Shown piece after piece: positions 5,601 to 13,533 of a stretch of DNA of 39,011 nt. The position numbers and the translations under genes were made by a program. Numbering within the stretch: the first letter of the stretch is position 1; every line of letters begins with the position of its first letter. Source of the DNA: JBGPIK01 sp041484845 (GTDB taxonomy: Bacteria; Desulfobacterota; Binatia; UBA9968); contig JBGPIK010000012.1 in NCBI GenBank assembly GCA_041484845.1, positions 1-39,011 of the forward strand, read 5' to 3'. Below the pieces are notes generated by a model, which saw only the letters and a program-made list of their open reading frames with translations, was not told the origin of the DNA and ran no database searches.

Positions 5601-7547
5601 CTAAGATGATCGCCTGCGCTCGATGCCGAACGCCTTCATGCGCGAGCTTAAGGTCGTTGGCTTCATACCAAGTAACTGCGCGGCGCCGTTCTCGCCGGCA
5701 ATTTGCCAGCCCGTGGTCTCCAAAGCAGCAATCAAGTTAGTGCGCTCAAGCGCTTCTAATTCTTTCGCCGTGCGCACCCGTGGTGCCGTGTCTTCTGAAG
5801 ATACGGCTTCGGTTACCGCGACTTTTCCGGTTTCCGGCAGCGCGCGATCGAGATTCAGCCGTCCGTCGCGGGAAGTAATTACCGCGCGCTCTATGACATT
5901 TTGCAGCTCGCGGACGTTTCCGGGCCAGCTATAGGCTTTCAACCGTCGCAGGCAATCCTCGGAAAGCGGCTCAATGGATCGTCCCATTCTCTGCGCGAAT
6001 TTGCTCGCAAAGCTGGAGGCGAGCAAACTAATGTCGTTCCCGCGCTCCCGCAGCGGCGGTACCTCGATGGGAAAAACATTGAGCCGATAATAGAGGTCCT
6101 CGCGGAACTTGCCGTCGCGGACCGCCTGCTGAAGATCGCGGTTGGTTGCAGCCAGCACGCGGACGTCGACTTTCCGCGTGTGCGAGCTACCGACGGGTTC
6201 AAACTCTCCTTCTTGTAGGACGCGGAGCAGCTTGACCTGGAGGTCGATGGGCAATTCGCCGACCTCGTCGAGAAAAATCGTGCCGCCGTGGGCGAGCGCG
6301 AAACGCCCGTCGCGCTTCTTGGTCGCGCCGGTAAATGCGCCCTGCTCGTGGCCGAAGAATTCGCTCTCGATGAGCGCGGCTGGAATCGCCGCGCAGTTCA
6401 CTTTGACAAGTGGCCGGTCGCGGCGACGGCTGGCGAAGTGAACCGCCCGGGCGATGAGCTCTTTACCTGTGCCGGTTTCGCCGAGAATCAGCACCGTGGC
6501 GTCCGTCTGCGACACTTCTTTGACATCGTGCAATAGCCGCAGCAGCGGCTGGCTCTGGCCGATGAGCTCGTCGCAGTTAAGCAGCGCGTTAATTTCTTCT
6601 CTCAGATATTCAGTCTCAACAGTAAGGGAGCGAATTCTCTGTTCCGCTTCCAGTCGTTCATTTACGTTCCGGAGAATGAGTGTATAGAAAGGCTCGCGCC
6701 CGACGTCGAAGCGGGAAAGGGTCGCCTCCGCCTCAAACTTCTCGCCCCTTGTCCCGATGGCCTTGAGACCGCCGGGAATCCAGAGATAGCGCTGGCCCTC
6801 CGGGCGGGTATCCAGATCGATAATCAAATTGGCGAGCTTCTCACGCGCGTCCGGGACCAGGAAGTGGCTGAAGGTTCGCCCCGTAAATTCGCCGGCGTTG
6901 CAGCCGAATATTTTTTCCGCGGCAGGGTTGATCTGCGTCACTCTGAGATGCTGGTCCAGCTCAATAATCGCGTCCATGGCGCTGTTAACCAGGCGCCCGA
7001 GTTTTTCCTCGCGTTCGCGCACTTGCTTTTCAGCCCGCAGACGACGCAACTCGGCTGCAGCGCGCGCGGCAAAAATCTGGAACAAAGCCTGAGCTCTCGG
7101 CTCTTTGGGCATCGGTCGCAGATCGAGGACAGCGAGATGCCCGAGAACCTCGCCGTTTAAATCGAGCAGCGGCATGCCCATGTAGCTGGCCGCTCCGACT
7201 ACCCTGACATCAGGGTTATTACCGTAAAGGTCTAAGAGATTGTCCGGGATATGGATCAGGCAGCGCTGTTTAATGACCTGTTCACAAGGCGTTCCATTGA
7301 TGACCATTTCCCAATCATGAATCCATTGACCGCCCATCCAAAAGGCTAGGGCACGCAAGCGCCGCGACTCTGGGAAATATTCAGTGACCCAAGCGCCGTG
7401 AGTGTTCAGCGCTCGGGCGAGGTTCTCAACTAGTGCGGCAAAAAATCGCTCCCCGGTCTCAGTCGCTGTCCCCTCTAAGATAGTGCGCAAAGACGCATCC
7501 ACATCGAGGTCGTGAAAGGGTAATGCGTTCATAATCGAACACTGCAC
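5601..7547 (-). CDS. Sigma-54-dependent activator with GAF and PAS sensor domains
   Basis: 648 residues. An N-terminal GAF-like domain spans about 18-168 (ending LLDLNGEVLGHLAVLDLRP), a short coiled coil 165-185 and a PAS domain about 183-300 (NSAMDAIIELDQ...NPAAEKIFG). The AAA+ domain runs about 326-560 with Walker A GETGTGKE (356-363), the sigma-54 contact loop GAFTGA (403-408) and Walker B GGTIFLDE (421-428). A Fis-type HTH ends the protein (LIAALETTGWQIAGENGAAQ...). There is no receiver domain, so the signal is probably a small molecule or redox cue sensed by GAF/PAS. The organisation resembles NorR/FhlA-like activators. An ATG five codons in (7532) is an alternative start. The likely target is the diiron oxygenase operon directly downstream. 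Confidence 0.93.
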   Translation of the reverse strand: MQCSIMNALPFHDLDVDASLRTILEGTATETGERFFAALVENLARALNTHGAWVTEYFPESRRLRALAFWMGGQWIHDWEMVINGTPCEQVIKQRCLIHIPDNLLDLYGNNPDVRVVGAASYMGMPLLDLNGEVLGHLAVLDLRPMPKEPRAQALFQIFAARAAAELRRLRAEKQVREREEKLGRLVNSAMDAIIELDQHLRVTQINPAAEKIFGCNAGEFTGRTFSHFLVPDAREKLANLIIDLDTRPEGQRYLWIPGGLKAIGTRGEKFEAEATLSRFDVGREPFYTLILRNVNERLEAEQRIRSLTVETEYLREEINALLNCDELIGQSQPLLRLLHDVKEVSQTDATVLILGETGTGKELIARAVHFASRRRDRPLVKVNCAAIPAALIESEFFGHEQGAFTGATKKRDGRFALAHGGTIFLDEVGELPIDLQVKLLRVLQEGEFEPVGSSHTRKVDVRVLAATNRDLQQAVRDGKFREDLYYRLNVFPIEVPPLRERGNDISLLASSFASKFAQRMGRSIEPLSEDCLRRLKAYSWPGNVRELQNVIERAVITSRDGRLNLDRALPETGKVAVTEAVSSEDTAPRVRTAKELEALERTNLIAALETTGWQIAGENGAAQLLGMKPTTLSSRMKAFGIERRRSS

Positions 7548-7784
7548 GTTGTAGGAAGTTAGCCAAGCTTATTAGGAGGACGCATCAACGTCAAGCCGGG
7601 TTAAAAAATGCGAACAGGCTGAGTTTGGCCGCTCAGAATTGCCCCTTAATTTTCACGGTTTCATTATAATCGCGCGATGGGCCCTGTTTCGCCTTGCTGA
7701 CTCAACGGATAAGCCGTAAGCTCAATGCAGTTATCTTTCCGCGCGTTTCTCGTTCAGCAAGACAATTCAATGAGGAAGGTTTAA
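7548..7784. promoter_or_regulatory. Divergent intergenic region with a palindromic -10 element
   Basis: ATTATAAT at 7663-7670 is self-complementary and gives TATAAT on both strands, so it could serve both the sigma-54 activator gene (leftward) and the 65-codon gene (rightward). A convincing -35 with 16-18 bp spacing is not visible on either strand; TTGCCC at 7639-7644 is 20 bp away. Confidence 0.3.
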
Positions 7785-7982
7785 ATGTACAGGATTTTGT
7801 GTGACCGCACGCCCGCTCGCGAGCTCGGCTCGGGCCTGACGTGGCTTAAGAAGGACGGCCGGATGGTAGAGTTCTCGACGACGGAAGAAGCCGCGGCCAA
7901 GGCAAAGGAGCTGAATGAGGGTAAGGCCATGGCCGGCGTGAAGTACACGGCTAGAGAATATATCATAGGCGCAGACTTCTAA
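7785..7982 (+). CDS. Small conserved-looking cytoplasmic protein, unknown function
   Basis: 65 residues beginning MYRILCDRTPARELGSGLTW. No signal peptide or membrane segment. GAGGAAGG seven bases before the ATG is a good ribosome site. The sequence looks like one compact alpha/beta domain: beta strand MYRILCD, a glycine turn, strand RMVEFSTT, the helix EEAAAKAKELNEG, then strand VKYTAREYIIGADF. I do not recognise a named family. It stands alone between the divergent sigma-54 activator and a run of repeats. Confidence 0.7.
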   Translation: MYRILCDRTPARELGSGLTWLKKDGRMVEFSTTEEAAAKAKELNEGKAMAGVKYTAREYIIGADF

Positions 7983-8100
7983 GATCTATTCAGGCAAACT
8001 CGTCCGAACTGCTGCGAGTCGTGGCCCGTCCGCAAGAATGGCTCACAGGGCATCAAATGTCGCATGGCCACCGAGGCAAGCCAGTCAGATGAGCTACAAA

Positions 8101-8156
8101 TGGTTCCAGTCGTTCCAAACGTTCAAAACGTTCCAGTCGTTTAAGAATCGGACGCT
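8101..8156. repeat. Tandem 9-bp repeat block, copy 1
   Basis: Nonamers GTTCCAGTC, GTTCCAAAC, GTTCAAAAC, GTTCCAGTC and GTTTAAGAA run head to tail. The 36-bp stretch 8121-8156 is identical to 16883-16918. Confidence 0.75.
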
Positions 8157-8239
8157 GCTGGGGACGCGACACCACATCGAGCTGCTTCAGTTCTTCCGTC
8201 TTTCCGTTTGAGTTGAACTCTCGAACGGGAGCGGGAAAT

Positions 8240-8313
8240 GGGGACAGGCTAGTTTTGGTCGCGGCTCCATCACTGTGGCCCGCACAATCGTAACGAAAAA
8301 GTAGCCTGTCCCC
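8240..8313. repeat. Short inverted-repeat element
   Basis: GGGGACAGGCTA (8240-8251) and TAGCCTGTCCCC (8302-8313) are perfect 12-bp inverted repeats bounding a 74-bp unit. This looks like a REP/MITE-type palindromic element. It ends ten bases before the second HTH remnant. Confidence 0.6.
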
Positions 8314-8323
8314 TTTGAATCCC

Positions 8324-8547
8324 TTAAGCAGCCCCACGTTTCGGCCCTGATGCGTAACCGTTCCGGCAATTTTTCAGTCGAACGACTCATGGACTTTTTA
8401 ATTGCGCTCGGCCAGGACGTTGAGATCACCGTCAGGCCGACTCGCAAACAACACGGTCAAGTATCGATTGTCCTTGCTTGAATTCAGCGGATCGCCCGGC
8501 TGGCGTGGACCATCAACGGCAAATATCAAAAGTAAAGACGCGACCCC
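8324..8547 (+). pseudogene. HigA/XRE-type HTH antitoxin remnant, copy 2 (5' truncated)
   Basis: The open frame KQPHVSALMRNRSGNFSVER continues through LMDFLIALGQDVEITVRPTR to HGQVSIVLA and a stop at about 8479-8481. It keeps the intact C-terminus missing from copy 1 but lacks everything before the recognition helix. The non-coding tail (AATTCAGCGGATCG... to AAAGTAAAGACGCGACCCC) matches copies 1 and 3, so the duplicated unit includes DNA beyond the gene. Confidence 0.72.
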
Positions 8548-8630
8548 CTATACTCCCTAGTCTGACAACTGAGCCCTGTCATCCCTGTCGAGTAGGAACG
8601 GTCGATGGCGGTTGCTTAATTCCCTGTCCT

Positions 8631-9074
8631 TTAAATCGAGGTTGACTCACTGCGCGCCGGATGTTTTTCCTGGACAACCTCAACAATCAACTCCGCGACA
8701 GTCTCATCGTCATAGGGAACTTCGTAAATACCTGCGTGGGAGGGATCTTCCGGTATTATCGGTTCGTGCAATACGGGAAGTAGCCGCCTATCCGGGCTCT
8801 TAAGTTCAACGTTAGTTCGGAGCGCACCAACATTGAGAATCGCGATTCGAGCTCCAGCTCCGATTCGGTTAAATTTCTGCGCGTAGAGCTCCTGCAAGCC
8901 GCGAATCTGAGTGGCTCGGCTGGGAAGTTTTAGTTCCTCCAGCCAATTCACGGATAAATACTCTTCGCCCTGGCGCAGCATGAACGCAGCGGCCGAGATC
9001 TCTCCGTCCTCGACTGTACTCGCCCTACAATACCGGGCCACGTGGTCAGCTTCTGGGATTAGTTGGTCTTTCAT
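8631..9074 (-). CDS. Conserved hypothetical protein, third gene of a TIGR04255 cassette
   Basis: 147 residues. The N-terminus DQLIPEADHVARYCRASTVE, then AAFMLRQGEEYLSVNWLEEL, and later EDPSHAGIYEVPYDDE look like conserved motifs of a family I have seen as hypothetical proteins, for which I know no function. The His, Cys and Asp-Pro-Ser-His motifs could form an active site, but that is a guess. No signal peptide or membrane segment. The start overlaps the upstream gene by 29 bases; I keep it because the conserved DHVARYC motif lies right after it. It is the last gene of a three-gene minus-strand operon. Confidence 0.72.
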   Translation of the reverse strand: MKDQLIPEADHVARYCRASTVEDGEISAAAFMLRQGEEYLSVNWLEELKLPSRATQIRGLQELYAQKFNRIGAGARIAILNVGALRTNVELKSPDRRLLPVLHEPIIPEDPSHAGIYEVPYDDETVAELIVEVVQEKHPARSESTSI

Positions 9075-9882
9075 CTGACGCCCAGCTTAGAACGTCGTGC
9101 GGTGCTGCGATACTCATGACTACGTCCACTGTCGCTGTTCCCGAAAGCCGAATGACTTCACCAGTGTGTTTCTCGTTGGGACGAAAAATCACAAACCGAA
9201 CGTTACCGTCGGGGAAAAAGTGAATACTAAAAACGCGGTTGGACGTTGACTTCCAGGAAGCGTAAATATTTCGATCTGGCGTTACTGAAACAGCGGGACA
9301 CCTTAGCGTGGGATGAGCCTTTATAAACTCAATAAAGTGTTGCAGTGATCTCACCGTGATTCCACGGTCATCCGATTCTTCTTCTTGCACGGCCTCTTGA
9401 AGTTCCCGTAACCGAGATGCAAGTTTTTTCCTGTAGCTAATGGGAAGACTTGTCCCTACACGCCAAATTATTTCCTCTATACTCTCATTCTCTGCACTAG
9501 CCGGTTGTTGGGTAGCCATGCCACCGCTCTGAACAATCGTGAAGAGTGTCTCGCTTGTGTTTGACGCGATGATAGAGGTGGGCAGAATCTCTAACGGCCC
9601 CCTGAACTTACCCGACGCCTTAGTGTAGTTATCAATAACTATATATATTTTCCCTGCCCCATGTCGTATGCCAGTGACGGTTGGATAACCTATTGGAATC
9701 GCTTCGACGTCCACGTCAGATGGTTTTACAACAGTGAAACTTTTCCCCCAGGCAGCTGAGTTACTCGAAGTCACCGCGACGTTACTCTCGTGCTCGAAGT
9801 TTTCTGAGAGCCCATAAGATACCGCGGCTTTCTTTGCGGCCAAATATCGTCCGAATGAGTGATCTCGAGCTTCTTCTGTCAT
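9046..9882 (-). CDS. Hypothetical protein, second gene of a TIGR04255 cassette
   Basis: 278 residues in apparently three parts: a beta-rich N-terminal region (1-125), a polar helical middle with a Glu-rich coiled-coil stretch (KKLASRLRELQEAVQEEESD, about 162-181), and a C-terminal alpha/beta domain (RSLQHFIEFIKAHPTL...NIYASWK...FSIHFFPDGNVRFVIFRPNE). The C-terminal domain resembles hypothetical proteins found beside the DHVARYC-type protein; I cannot name it. The start ATG overlaps the stop of the TIGR04255 gene by four bases (ATGA) and its own end overlaps the next gene, so the three genes are translationally coupled. No catalytic motif is recognised. Confidence 0.72.
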   Translation of the reverse strand: MTEEARDHSFGRYLAAKKAAVSYGLSENFEHESNVAVTSSNSAAWGKSFTVVKPSDVDVEAIPIGYPTVTGIRHGAGKIYIVIDNYTKASGKFRGPLEILPTSIIASNTSETLFTIVQSGGMATQQPASAENESIEEIIWRVGTSLPISYRKKLASRLRELQEAVQEEESDDRGITVRSLQHFIEFIKAHPTLRCPAVSVTPDRNIYASWKSTSNRVFSIHFFPDGNVRFVIFRPNEKHTGEVIRLSGTATVDVVMSIAAPHDVLSWASDERPTNPRS

Positions 9883-10682
9883 CGTTCACGTTTCCAAAAA
9901 GTTTCCTGTATTTCTTTCGCTGTTAACTCAGTAAATCCACGGACAATCCACTCGTGAGCCAAATTAAACCAGTTGCGCATCGCGTTTCCTGTTTTCTTGT
10001 CTCCTAATCCTTTCGCAGTTAAGTCCAAAATTAGGCTAGGAACGCTATCGGTCTTTCTTGTCGCCTGATTGAGTTTTACGTTTAACCAACCATTGTTTTC
10101 GGGCAGCTCGAACCTAACTTGCCACGACACGTTCTTGGGGTTAGGCAAGAATTTGTGCTTTTCCTTTTGCCATGAGAAGTCCGAGATCACGTTTGGAAGA
10201 TCGTTGATAGATTCCCATCCTTGGCCTTGAAGAATATGGTTGATGTACGTCAACTCACAATCCACTGGCTTGATTGTGCCAAGTTTCATTTCGCTCGTGA
10301 AAGCTTCCAGATGAATCTTGGCTTTCTCAAAGTGTTCTATTATTGAAGGATACCGCGGGTAGTCATCGCCACGATGACGCCAATTATAATAGAGGCGATC
10401 CGGTTGAAATTGAATCAGCTCGTTATCTGCTTTGCTTATAAACCATACTCTCGGCAGGGGAATTCCCGTCGTTTCATCAACTAAGATAGATGCATCATTC
10501 GCAATAGGTGCGGCGTGCTGCACAGTAGGAAACTCAGCGCGAAACCTTTCCCATAACAGTCCTATATGGGGCACCTTCAGCTGACTCAACGGTTCAAATC
10601 TAAAACCACAGACAACTTCATCTACCGGAGGGTTTTTGTAACTCGGAAGAGGAATAGCTGAAAATTTGGATGTTGAGTTCAT
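9879..10682 (-). CDS. TIGR04255 family protein
   Basis: 267 residues matching the sporadically distributed TIGR04255 family: N-terminal YKNPPVDEVVCGFRFEPL, a central FISKADNELIQFQPDRLYYNWR segment and the C-terminal AHEWIVRGFTELTAKEIQET followed by W. The family has no established function that I know of; its patchy distribution suggests horizontal spread. No signal peptide or membrane segment. It is the first gene of a coupled three-gene operon. The upstream 60 bases are AT-rich (AATTAAGAATATTTAAATT) and probably hold the promoter. By eye the operon has lower GC than the housekeeping-like genes further right, supporting transfer. Confidence 0.82.
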   Translation of the reverse strand: MNSTSKFSAIPLPSYKNPPVDEVVCGFRFEPLSQLKVPHIGLLWERFRAEFPTVQHAAPIANDASILVDETTGIPLPRVWFISKADNELIQFQPDRLYYNWRHRGDDYPRYPSIIEHFEKAKIHLEAFTSEMKLGTIKPVDCELTYINHILQGQGWESINDLPNVISDFSWQKEKHKFLPNPKNVSWQVRFELPENNGWLNVKLNQATRKTDSVPSLILDLTAKGLGDKKTGNAMRNWFNLAHEWIVRGFTELTAKEIQETFWKRER

Positions 10683-10960
10683 AATGTTTCAGTCCGTGTG
10701 GACGTGTTCGAGGATATAATTAAGAATATTTAAATTGCTGATCAGAATCCACAATGCACGCAGACAAGACCGCCACCACCCACTACCCAGCCAAATTAAG
10801 CCATTATTGTACTCAGCGTGGTTCTGCCGTCAAGGGCTTGACGGCCGGCGGGGTCAGGTCAGGGCTGATTCTGGACCTTTCAATCTTACGCTACGCAGGG
10901 AATAACTATGGTAGCTGGGAAAGACTGGGGCCAAGTCTTACGATGACGCCTGACGGGGTC
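10683..10960. other. Upstream region of the TIGR04255 operon
   Basis: AT-rich for the first 60 bases, then a GC-richer tract (GGCTTGACGGCCGGCGGGG) leading into direct repeat A. No credible gene is visible. Confidence 0.4.
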
Positions 10961-11222
10961 TGATATTTGATATTCTCCATCTCAAGAGCTGACGCGATGT
11001 TGTTTTACATTACCTTTTATCCGTTGTAGCCGACGGTCAACTCGCGAAACACTCCGACTCACGCGGCTCATATCCAGCCGACCATCGGTCGTATCGTTTT
11101 GACCGACACGCCCATAGAATTCCTGCCGCCACAACACGCAAGCTCCTGCGCTCGCCGTGCCATAGGGCGCCGTATCCGCACATGCGCATCACAAATAGCA
11201 CATATCACGCCTGACCACCATT
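10961..11222. repeat. ~263-bp direct repeat A
   Basis: Runs from TGATATTTGATATTCTCCA to CATATCACGCCTGACC and ACCATTA. It matches 12248-12512 over its whole length in the same orientation with scattered substitutions. On the minus strand part of it reads DMSRVSRSVSRVDRRLQR, an HTH-like stretch that may be the decayed end of a transposase such as a REP-associated (RAYT) type. The two copies bracket the gene at 11346-12197. Confidence 0.75.
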
Positions 11223-11345
11223 ATGGCCCCGCCCCCATTGAGATCCCAGGCCTAATCAGCCCTCCAGGCTTATCCCTTAAGACTTAAAGAAAGCGAATGG
11301 CGACTTTTTTTGTACGGTCCGTTCGTGCTATAGTTACCACAAGTT

Positions 11346-12197
11346 ATGATTAATTGTCCTGAGTGTGACGGCAAAAACCCGAACCGGATGGTCTATTGCG
11401 GATTGTGCCGTGCAAGATTGAAACCGATCTCGCCTAGACTTCGTGAGGACATCCTTTTCATCACTCGCCAACAGACCAAGTGGCTAACGGCCAAACTCGT
11501 AGCCGGCGGTCTCAGCGTCATAGGAGTCCTCAGTTTTTGGGGCTATTCTCAGCTTAAGCAAGTGCTCCTTGATAGCGCGCAAAAAGACCTCGTCCCCAGG
11601 ATAGTCAAATCGACTGAACCGCTGATCAAAAGCACGGTTGACACAGCTGTGAATGAAGCTGCAAAAGCGACGCTACCACACTTCCGATCGGCGGTGCGGC
11701 AGGTTCAACGAAAGCACGAGACCGAAGTAGCGAAAGCAACCCAGCAAAGTACAGACGAAATCCGTGAGGCGGCGGCACTCGCAAAGCAACAAATTAATGA
11801 TGCAACCCAAAAGACGGTTACGCAGATTTCCACAACGACCACTTGGACTGGTCCAAATGGTCGATCCCTCCAATCAATATCGAGCGCAACCGGTCCGTAC
11901 CTCGCCGACATATTGAATAGTAACGCTGACCCCTTGAGAACCGTTAACGTTACCGATTCACTCCGCCTGGTGGCTGATTTGAAGATATCCAAGACTATCG
12001 CAGACCTCACGACGGTTTCACTCTCAAATGCGAGCGAAGGTTGCCTTGGCATCATTTCCGGAACGGAGATTGCTACTGATTCCCAACGCTCGAACTGTTC
12101 TAAAGAAATTCCTGTAACTCTTCCTAGTCTCAAGTCTCTTGGCTCGGGCATTAATGAGCCACTGCCCGCGCTACCTACGTTGAACACAAAATATTGA
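11346..12197 (+). CDS. Zinc-ribbon, single-span membrane protein with coiled coil, unknown function
   Basis: 283 residues. A CPEC...YCGLC zinc ribbon (Cys4, 7, 18, 21) is followed by one membrane segment at about 47-68 (LTAKLVAGGLSVIGVLSF). A long Ala/Lys/Thr/Gln-rich helical region at 70-160 is probably a coiled coil, and the C-terminal half is Ser/Thr-rich and likely exposed. The layout suggests a membrane-anchored scaffold or sensor. TATAGT at 11329-11334 is a possible -10 only 12 bases before the ATG, and there is no clear ribosome site. The gene is alone, flanked on both sides by ~263-bp direct repeats, so it may have been carried in with them. No enzymatic motif is seen. Confidence 0.72.
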   Translation: MINCPECDGKNPNRMVYCGLCRARLKPISPRLREDILFITRQQTKWLTAKLVAGGLSVIGVLSFWGYSQLKQVLLDSAQKDLVPRIVKSTEPLIKSTVDTAVNEAAKATLPHFRSAVRQVQRKHETEVAKATQQSTDEIREAAALAKQQINDATQKTVTQISTTTTWTGPNGRSLQSISSATGPYLADILNSNADPLRTVNVTDSLRLVADLKISKTIADLTTVSLSNASEGCLGIISGTEIATDSQRSNCSKEIPVTLPSLKSLGSGINEPLPALPTLNTKY

Positions 12198-12247
12198 CAC
12201 GAGATCACAAATCCCTTGTCGAGCGGAAGACCAAACGGGGGCGTGCC

Positions 12248-12512
12248 TGATATTTGATATTCTCCACCTCACGAGCTGACGCGATTTTGTTTCACATTAC
12301 CTTTTTTTCCGTTGTCGCCGACGTTCAACTCCCGAAACACTCCGACTCACGCGGCTCAGATCCAGCCGATCATCGATCGCATCCCCTTGACCGACAGGTC
12401 CGTAAAATTCCTGCGCGTCACAACACGCACGCTCTTGCACTCGCCGTGTCATAATGCCCTGTATCCCCACATGCGCATCACCAAATAGCACATATCACGC
12501 CTGACCCCCATT
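12248..12512. repeat. ~265-bp direct repeat B
   Basis: The same unit as repeat A, in the same orientation. The minus strand keeps a longer open frame including AQEFYGPVGQ, DRLDLSRVSRSVSGVERRRQ and a final RKKR. It runs almost directly into the third HTH remnant at 12520, so two repeat families are joined here. Confidence 0.75.
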
Positions 12513-12519
12513 AATCCCC

Positions 12520-12702
12520 CCGGCAATTTTTCAGTCGAACGACTAATGGATTTTTTAATCGCGCTCGGCCAGGACGTTGAGATCACGGTCAGGCCGACTC
12601 GCAAAGAACACGGTCAGGTATCGATTGTCCTTGCTTGAATTCAGCGGATCGTCCGGCTAGCGTGGATCATCAACGGTAAATGTCAAAAATAAAGAGGCGA
12701 CC
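12520..12702 (+). pseudogene. HigA/XRE-type HTH antitoxin remnant, copy 3 (5' truncated)
   Basis: Open frame GNFSVERLMDFLIALGQDVE then ITVRPTRKEHGQVSIVLA and a stop, nearly identical to the C-terminus of copy 2 but missing the whole HTH. The flanking tail (AATTCAGCGGATCGTCCGGC... AAATAAAGAGGCGACC) is shared too. It cannot be functional. Confidence 0.72.
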
Positions 12703-13042
12703 GTATTACGCTTCGCGACACCGGGCTAAGTACATAAGTCAAGATTTGACCCTGATATCTGACTGTTTTTAACGAAGGGGTTGGCCTTATGCCAACCGAC
12801 CGTCTTCACCTATGCAAGCCTGACCCGTTGCGGCGCCACTCCGACTCGCGCGGCTCGGTAGCGGCATCGTCCCGGGAAAATCCCACCAAACTTTCTTTTC
12901 GACATCTTCCTGTTCGGGTGTTACCCTGAATGATAAGCGCGGTGTTTTTCTTGTCGGGTCAGCTCACCTCGTTCAAGTTCTGGGATTGGTGATTTTTCCA
13001 AACACATCGAGCTGGTGAAAGCGCCCGATACAGGAGCATAGT
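12703..13042. other. Intergenic region
   Basis: No gene. The tract CTGTTTTTAACGAAGGGGTTG...CTTATGCCAACCGAC near 12764-12800 resembles 14604-14640 (CTGTTTTTACCGAGTGGGTTA...TATACCATCGG), another short repeat pair. Confidence 0.4.
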
Positions 13043-13198
13043 ATGAAAAGAGCTTTGACGATTTTCGGAGTAGCGGTTGCACTCACCGTTGCATGGTGGA
13101 GCGTATCCGCGCCGGGCCAGGAGAAACAGGCCAAAACTAAGCCGGTGACCTTCGTCTCTGCAGACGAGGCAAAGTTCAAGGCGGAGGCCAACCTATGA
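13043..13198 (+). pseudogene. Truncated secreted cupin: signal peptide and first mature residues only
   Basis: A 51-codon frame with AGGAG before the ATG. It encodes a signal peptide (MKRALTIFGVAVALTVAWWS, then VSAPGQ) followed by KPVTFVSADEAKFKAEANL and a stop. The segment VTFVSADEAKFK is what I associate with the start of secreted DUF4437-like cupins, which then continue for more than 100 residues; here the frame ends at once. The stop overlaps the next gene's ATG (ATGA), so deletion of the cupin body may have fused its leader to the BON gene. The peptide may still be made and exported. The cupin origin is inferred from a short match. Confidence 0.5.
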
Positions 13199-13533
13199 GA
13201 TTCGTCAAAAAACTTATTTTGGCGGCGTCGTTGTCGATCTTTTCAGTTGTGATGGGTTGCCAGGCAATCAACGAAAACCCGCGCATCGAAAGCCCCGAAG
13301 AGAATATACACATTGAAAGCCCCAGAGATGCGGCCATGAGCAAACTCGTAAAAGAAAGACTTCTCGCTGATAAGGCTGTTGATTTGACACGAATAAACGT
13401 GCGGGCGACTGACGGCGCAATTGAATTGACCGGCGTGGTGCCGTCATTAGATGCGAGAGAACATGCGGTTAAACTCGCTTGGCAAGTGACCGGCGTTAAA
13501 TCCGTGCTCAATCACCTCCAGGTCAAGGAATGA
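13195..13533 (+). CDS. BON-domain lipoprotein
   Basis: 112 residues. The lipoprotein signal peptide ends with lipobox VVMGC, so Cys22 is the lipidated residue. One BON domain follows at about 47-112 (KLVKERLLAD...INVRATDGAIELTGVVPSLD...LNHLQVKE). BON domains are small phospholipid- or envelope-binding modules found in OsmY and secretins; a single-domain lipoprotein probably helps maintain the outer membrane or periplasm under stress. The gene starts inside the stop codon of the truncated cupin leader (ATGA), implying translational coupling to that leader. Intact and probably functional. Confidence 0.85.
   Translation: MRFVKKLILAASLSIFSVVMGCQAINENPRIESPEENIHIESPRDAAMSKLVKERLLADKAVDLTRINVRATDGAIELTGVVPSLDAREHAVKLAWQVTGVKSVLNHLQVKE

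Noticed and set aside
5601..7160. Several plus-strand open frames opposite the sigma-54 activator gene
   Set aside because: Shadow frames of a clearly coding minus strand.
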